The notes under the pieces are model-generated. The model did not search any database. It was given only the letters and a program-made list of their open reading frames with translations, and was not told where the DNA came from. Shown in pieces: positions 58,682 to 64,000 of a stretch of DNA of 64,000 bases. The DNA is from Hemerocallis citrina (taxonomy: Eukaryota; Streptophyta; Magnoliopsida; Asparagales; Asphodelaceae): positions 108,433,073 through 108,497,072 of the forward strand of contig CM030363.1 of NCBI GenBank assembly GCA_017893485.1, in the 5' to 3' direction. Each line of letters begins with the position of its first letter. Position 1 is the stretch's first letter. The position numbers and the translations under genes were made by a program.

Positions 58682-60990
58682 GCTCTGTTTAGTTCAAAGA
58701 GGAATTTTTTTTCCAAAATGACTCTTTTTTGAAAGTTTTTCCCAAACTGCCCTATTTTTTATTTTTGTTCCCTAAACAACCCACTCGTTTTTTGAAAAAG
58801 CGAGTTTGATTAAAAATAACTCGCTTTTTCAAAAAACGAGTCTGGAACTTTTAATTTTCGAAATGTTAGACTCGCTTTTTGAAAAAGCGAGTTATTTTTA
58901 ACCAAACTCGCTTTTTCAAAAAGCGCGCTTGATTATTTTGGTAAATATTTTCAAAAGTGGGTCAGCTTGGTATATACTTTTATAAAGTGGGTTAGTTTGG
59001 TAAATAGTTTCAGGAAGTAGGTCATTTTGGTAACAAGTTCTTTCTATATCACATTGTCACTTTATCTTCTTTAGACTACTATATATGAAATCGTTTGTCA
59101 GGACTTTCTATATCACATTGTCACTTCATCTTCTTTGGTCATGATTTTATAAATTTAGCAACTGTTTAGCAGTAGCAGAGGATATACATAACTTGACATT
59201 ATTTCAGTAAATACATAATTGGTGTATTTTAAGTTGTCGAGAATGAGCCCATAGATACTCTCAATCCCCGGTATACAAATAATTGACTTTTGACTTATCA
59301 ATCATATGCGCTGAGTTCTTGCGACAAAAGTCTCACACTCACTTTCTGAAAAAGCGAGGATGGTTAAAAGGGTCCATGATTTTTTCTTGTATTTCACATT
59401 GGCGGAAATGACCAAGTTACCCCTTCCTTCATATAACCAGATTATCACCTTAAGGGTAAAAGGGTCATGCGGTAGGGAGGGACGGATGAAGTTTATCCGT
59501 CTCTCACTTTCAATTTTTTTTTTAATTATAAACTTTATATATTTAATATATATTATTTATATTTAAAGTATTAAATCCACCGAGAGACAGAAGATCTTCA
59601 TACATAAAGTTATTTATATTTATAAAGTTAGCAACAGTTTAGCAGTAGTCGAGGACATACATAACTTGACATTATTTCAGTATACACATAATTGGTGTGT
59701 TTTAAGTTGTCGAGAATGAGCCCATAGATACTCTCAATCAATCTTAGCTTTTGGCCTATCAATCATATGCGTTGGGTTCTTGCGCCAAAAATTCTTATAT
59801 TAAAAGGGTGGTTGTAACTTCGTTCATGGTTGCTGTTATACATAATGGTAGACCACAAAAGCCTGACGTGGTAATTGATGAGACAATATTTTCTAGTTCT
59901 GAATATTGTCAGCAGACTAAGGTTTGCTCATAATATATTGTTTTGTATTTCTTGCACTTGTTTTGAAAGCCCGAGTTTATTTTTTCCTAACAAAGAAGAA
60001 ATTTTCTCTCTTGATCACTTTTCTTTCGTTTGTTTATATTGTTGTTTATGAATTGTTCATTCTGTTTATGATTTTTCCATTGATTTATTGGTAGGAGCAT
60101 CAACATATGCTAATTTAGTATTTGGATGGATAAATGTTAAGATTGCTGTCGAGGCTCATATCTGTTAACCATTGGATCTGATTTCTAAGATCGTGACCTA
60201 ATGGTGAACTATTTTGGATGATAGGTGTGCTGATGAAAAAGAGATGAGATTTTAACCACCCTCGCTTTTTTAGAAAGCGAGTGTGAGACTTTTGGCGCAA
60301 AAACTCAGCGCATATGATTGATAGGTCAAAAGCCAATTATGTGTATACCGGGGATGGAGAGTATCTATAGGCTCGTTCTCGACAACTTAAAACACACCAA
60401 TTACGTATATACTGAAATAATGTCAAGTTATGTATATCCCCTGCTACTGCTAAACAGTTGCTAAATTTATAAAATCATGACCAAAGAAGATGAAGTGACA
60501 ATGTGATATAGAATGTCCTGACAAACGATTTCATATATAGTGGTCTTAAGAAGATAAAGTGACAATGTGATATAGAAAGAACTTGTTACCACAATAGCCC
60601 ACTTTCTGAAATTATTTACCAAACTAATACACTTTCTAAAAGTATTTACCAAGATGACCCACTTTCAAAAATATTTACCAAAATAATCAAGCGCGCTTTT
60701 TGAAAAAGCGAGTTTGGTTAAAAATAACTCGCTTTTTCAAAAAGTGAGTCTAACATTTTGAAAATTAAAAGTTCCAGACTCGTTTTTTGAAAAAGCGACG
60801 CTTTTTCAAAAAGTGAGTCTAACATTTTGAAAATTAAAAGTTCCAGACTCGTTTTTTGAAAAAGCGAGTTATTTTAAACCAAACTAGTTTTTTCAAAAGC
60901 GAGTGAGTCGTTTAGGGAACAAAAATAAAAAATAGGGCAGTTTGGAAAAAACTTTCAAAAAAAGGGTCATTTGGGAAAAAAATCTCAAAG
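58682..60990. mobile_element. Large foldback element with arms of about 700 bp
   Basis: The left arm (about 58690-59363) is mirrored by the right arm (about 60251-60990). Matching blocks include TTTCTATATCACATTGTCACTT / complement, TGAAATCGTTTGTCAGGAC, TAACTTGACATTATTTCAGTA and ACTCGCTTTTTGAAAAAGCG. Within the arms the short palindrome CGCTTTTTCAAAAAGCG recurs several times. The spacer is about 890 bp and contains a third, direct partial copy (59625-59800) of the arm. No transposase. No TSD resolved. Superfamily open; Mutator-like long-TIR elements are one possibility. Small frames in the spacer (59360-59566) are not supported as genes. Confidence 0.65.
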
Positions 60991-62520
60991 GAGGGGAGGG
61001 GAGGGATTTTAATGGAGGGGAAGAGAGGGGAGGTAAAGGGAGGGGAGAGATTTTAATCATATTTTTTGTTTGGTTCGAGGAGAGAAGGGAAGGGGCCGGA
61101 GGGGAGGGAAATTATTATCTTCTTGTTTGGTTCACAAAGGGAGAGAATGAATTTTATAATTAAATCACTTTTATATCCTTTTACATTTTAGGAGAGCCTA
61201 TGCATTACTGTTTCTAATTCTAACTTGGTATTCTTTATTGTATTTCTTGTTAACATAACTTAGCAAAATAATATATGCAGGACTATAAGCAGATACAATT
61301 AGTCCCAATAAAAATGCTTAACAAAATAATGAAGGCCAACATATAAACCAAGCTCCACCAAATATTCAAGTTTACCACATAATACTAATTAAATCAAGTC
61401 TTCAAACTCCATAGGCACTGAAATAAACTATTAAAAATGCTTGAGTTTAGTAAATACGACAAAGTATCAACAAAATGTTTAGTAAAATATCATGCCACCC
61501 ACTAAGCTCAAGTCTTCAATCAAATGCATCATCAATCATTAAGAAGGCAGATCCGATTAGCCAAAGACCATTTTCATGGTCAACAGATCGATGACTAACT
61601 TTTAATCAGCAGATCCTTGGAGTGTATTTGAGTACACCAAAAAAGCTTGCAATCACCGTTTGGCTGTTGCAGGTCCGGTAACGATCGCCACTTGATGCTT
61701 TGATGCATCTGTTTGAATTACAGCTACCGTTTGGCATGAAATTTTGTTTATCTCTTTTAATTAAATAAAGCTGTTGAATTTCTTTTCAGAATAAGCTTTT
61801 TGTTCCTCCCTTCGTTTGCTGCATTTCATTCAAAATTCCAATAGGCATGAGCCATTTAAATGAATGATGTTCTGGTATCATGATGTCCAGTTGTTAGCTT
61901 CACAGTTATCTCCTTTACTGCAGTTTCTTGTATTCAAAGAATTATACTCTCTCAGAATAGAAGTTTTGTTATAGAAATAATGGTCGCTTGTGCTACTAAT
62001 AATGGTCGCTTGTGCTACTACTTCTACACTACCAAAAACCACGAGAAATAACAAATAAATTAAAATTTGACTTCTATTCCAGAATAGCTGCTTTTAAAAT
62101 ACCCACAAAAAAAACATAAGCATAAGTCTACTTTGACATACAGCTCATAGTATAATTACGAGAAGATAAGGCTAAGATTTTGAATTCCATTGCATCCCAA
62201 GTGGACATAACTCAGCAAATGATTTCGTAGAAGTTATCCTCGATAGCAACCAGTATTGAAGAAATAAATAAACCAGATTAACTAATAAAGCCTAGTTGTG
62301 TATTCTAGGGATATTTTAGTCCAATCACTTAAAAAAAATTAGACTCACTTTTTCTTCCCTCCAAATTCCCTCAATATTGGAGGGGAGCCAAAATTGACTC
62401 AGAAGGGATTTTCCTCCCATCCATTCCCCTCCCCTCCCCTTCTAAAAAATAAAGCAAACAAAAAATGTTTAAAAAAATCTCTCCCCTCTCTTTTCCTCCA
62501 TTTCCCTCTAACCAAACAAA
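60988..62520. mobile_element. Inverted-repeat element with purine/pyrimidine-rich ends
   Basis: The left end (60988-61150: GGAGGGGAGGGGAGGG, GTTTGGTTC, GGGAGAGA) is echoed in complement at 62340-62520 (CCCCTCCCCTCCCC, TTTCCCTCTAACCAAACAA). The interior (61160-62330) is AT-rich with no gene; a 22 bp direct repeat AATAATGGTCGCTTGTGCTA... lies at about 61976-62019. GTTTGGTTC ends are common in plant TIR elements. A related GTTTAGTTCAAAGAGG lies at 58689, so the outermost unit might instead span 58682-62520. Ends are approximate. Confidence 0.5.
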
Positions 62521-62529
62521 CGTAAGGGA

Positions 62530-62962
62530 ATTATATCATGTATGTGTTTCTTTCGAGTACCTCTACCCTTTATAATATCCTGAAGGCAATTTTGCTACAT
62601 CTGGTGATACTCAGATGGAAAAGTTGGAGAGGGAACAAATTTAAAGTGAGAAGGAACACTACTAGGTTCTTTAGACTAGTATTGTTGTTTGGGAGTGTTT
62701 CAGTAGAGGAGACTGTCTCATTGCTTTACTATGATAATATTTTTGTCTATATTGCTCTTACGTAAGGAATATGATATTATATAGTTTGCATCAATGGCAC
62801 ATGGAGGAGCATAATTAAAATTCCATTATATGTGGTTTGCTTTTTTATTAATTTACATCAAATAGTGATTTTCTTTATACAGTCCCTCAGGCACAACTTT
62901 CTTCTTTAATATAAAGAACAATAAGGTACTAGTGGACACCTTTTCTACGGGGAAGTTTACAT
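62530..62962. other. Unassigned sequence
   Basis: A 75-residue frame (62538-62765, +) has no recognised domain. AT-rich otherwise. Nothing else seen. Confidence 0.4.
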
Positions 62963-63240
62963 TGTTAGGTTTTGTTTTGTGAGAAATTAACAATTGAAAA
63001 TTAGGGTTAATATCTAGATTTAAGTTGCTTGAGATATTCACGCTAGGTATTAAAATTGGAATATCTAGACTGCTATCACAATTCACAAGCCAGCATTTAT
63101 TCCTAAATACTGGTTTGGGTATCAGGTTATAAGCCCACAAACTCACGTTCCAATATCCAATCAGTTGTACGTTTAATACACGTGTTACTCATATGCACAT
63201 GCAATATTTATATATAAAGAATATACCAATATATCAAACA
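62963..63240 (-). repeat. LTR of the left-end copia family, minus strand
   Basis: On the minus strand it reads TGTTTGATATATTGG to CCTAACA. It follows AGGAGGAGAT, the purine tract of that family. It is the 3' LTR of an element that continues past 63241. Body and length (278 bp) match 4749-5028 but with many differences, so the two are distinct copies. Confidence 0.78.
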
Positions 63241-63486
63241 ATCTCCTCCTATATTTTCAATATATAAAATACATGATTATCTCATCAGTTCAGTATAAAA
63301 CTGACTGGCTGATAGCAGTCCATAAAACAAGAAAAGCATCATAAAGGTATAGTTTCATAAGAACCAATTTAATTATAAATCTAAGTAGTTCAATTAAGAC
63401 TAAACCAATATAATTAAATAGTTACAAACCATATCCAATTCAGAATAGTTCACAAAGACTAAACCAATAGATAAAATAAATCATAG
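63241..63486 (-). mobile_element. Copia internal 3' region, minus strand
   Basis: Polypurine tract and AT-rich 3' untranslated internal sequence. It matches 4500-4748 in reverse (AACTGATGAGATAATC, CTGCTAT-AGCCAGTCAG, TTTGGTTTAGTC blocks). It is broken at 63487 by a solo/partial LTR. Confidence 0.7.
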
Positions 63487-64000
63487 TGTCACGCCCCACT
63501 TCCCAAAAAGAATACGGAATACGGATACGCGACTCAACCCAGCGAATGATTTGCATCATCCATAAGCTGTTCAGGAATCCTTACAACATCTCGCAATTTA
63601 ATCAGAGTCGGAAGCAAAGGAGTCAACCACACATGCATAATTGAATTAATAAACCAACAGAATTTACTTGAAACAAAATGTATTAATCTCAAATAAATCA
63701 GATGCTAGATAAGACAATATCCTGGGTCACATTGCCCAAATACAAAGTAATCATCCAAGTACTCCAAATACATTATTTAAAGCAACAATAATAGCAATAC
63801 TAATAAGTAAGAAATCCAGCACTAATATCTCATTCGCCAATGCCATCGGGCAATTGACTATCCTGATCTGCAATTAATAATTGCAGGAGAAGGAAAGAGA
63901 AAACAATTACCCGTCAATGCAAGTTACGGGCTACTTATAATGTAGGATACAAGTACATGGGAAAGGTAACCAAATAGCATGGAATAATGCATCAACAATA
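63487..64000 (-). repeat. Third copy of the 4.2 kb LTR family, cut by the window edge
   Basis: TGTCACGCCCCAC starts at 63487 and continues to the end. It parallels 6162-6690 (AGCGAATGATTT-CATCATCCATAAGCTG, CAGAGTCGGAAGCAA, ACATGCATAATTGAA). It may be a solo LTR or the 3' LTR of a complete element lying beyond the window; the rest is not visible. Confidence 0.75.

Noticed and set aside
58690..59363. Riboswitch or terminator-like hairpins
   Set aside because: The short hairpins are repeated parts of a transposon arm in a eukaryotic genome; no gene context.
60942..61163. Gly/Glu/Arg-rich frame of 73 residues
   Set aside because: Translation of a GGAGGGG purine tract at a transposon end.

Overview
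The window looks like transposon-dense, probably heterochromatic, DNA from a flowering plant, most likely a eudicot. The evidence is the repeat content: Ty1-copia, Ty3-gypsy (Tat-type and long-LTR chromovirus-type), L1-type LINEs, TRIM-like miniature LTR elements, CACTA, hAT and foldback elements. I found no intact host gene. Nearly every long reading frame belongs to a decayed mobile element. All family calls come from reading motifs, target-site duplications (TSDs) and terminal repeats by eye; no database search was run.

Layout. 1-5028: a tandem repeat, then a heavily decayed + strand copia element with its 3' LTR. 5078-5432: a foldback MITE. 5436-24329: an 18.9 kb CACTA element (TSD CAC). 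It holds two later insertions: a 4.2 kb solo LTR on the minus strand (6162-10404) and a complete 10.4 kb Tat-type gypsy element (12110-22482, TSD TCTAG, two 588 bp LTRs). The Tat element encodes a broken gag-pro, a reverse transcriptase fused to integrase across a deletion, and a large antisense gene with at least one clear intron. 24333-25540: a spacer with a second foldback MITE. 25558-33157: a near full-length L1-type LINE. 33427-35802: a second, 5'-truncated LINE with a 16 bp TSD.

35912-55907: a copia element spread over 20 kb. Its 138 bp LTRs are far apart because it was invaded by a minus-strand TRIM-like element (36813-38500), a solo LTR with perfect TSD GATCT (40160-43431), a minus-strand gypsy fragment with its own long LTR (about 43437-53010) that itself holds a solo LTR (46067-50280), and a plus-strand TRIM-like element (53011-54037). 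57017-58551: a non-autonomous hAT element with a perfect 8 bp TSD. About 58690-60990: a large palindrome with arms of roughly 700 bp. 60988-62520: a purine/pyrimidine-ended inverted-repeat element. 62963-63240: an LTR of the same copia family as at the left end, in opposite orientation. 63487-64000: the start of another copy of the 4.2 kb LTR family.

The elements act as parasites nested in one another, not as a pathway. In-frame stops in the copia, LINE and Tat reading frames are mostly explained by single C-to-T (or complementary G-to-A) changes, as expected from decay of methylated, silenced DNA. Order of insertion can be read from the nesting: CACTA before the Tat element and its solo LTR; copia before its four guests; the minus-strand gypsy LTR before the solo LTR inside it.
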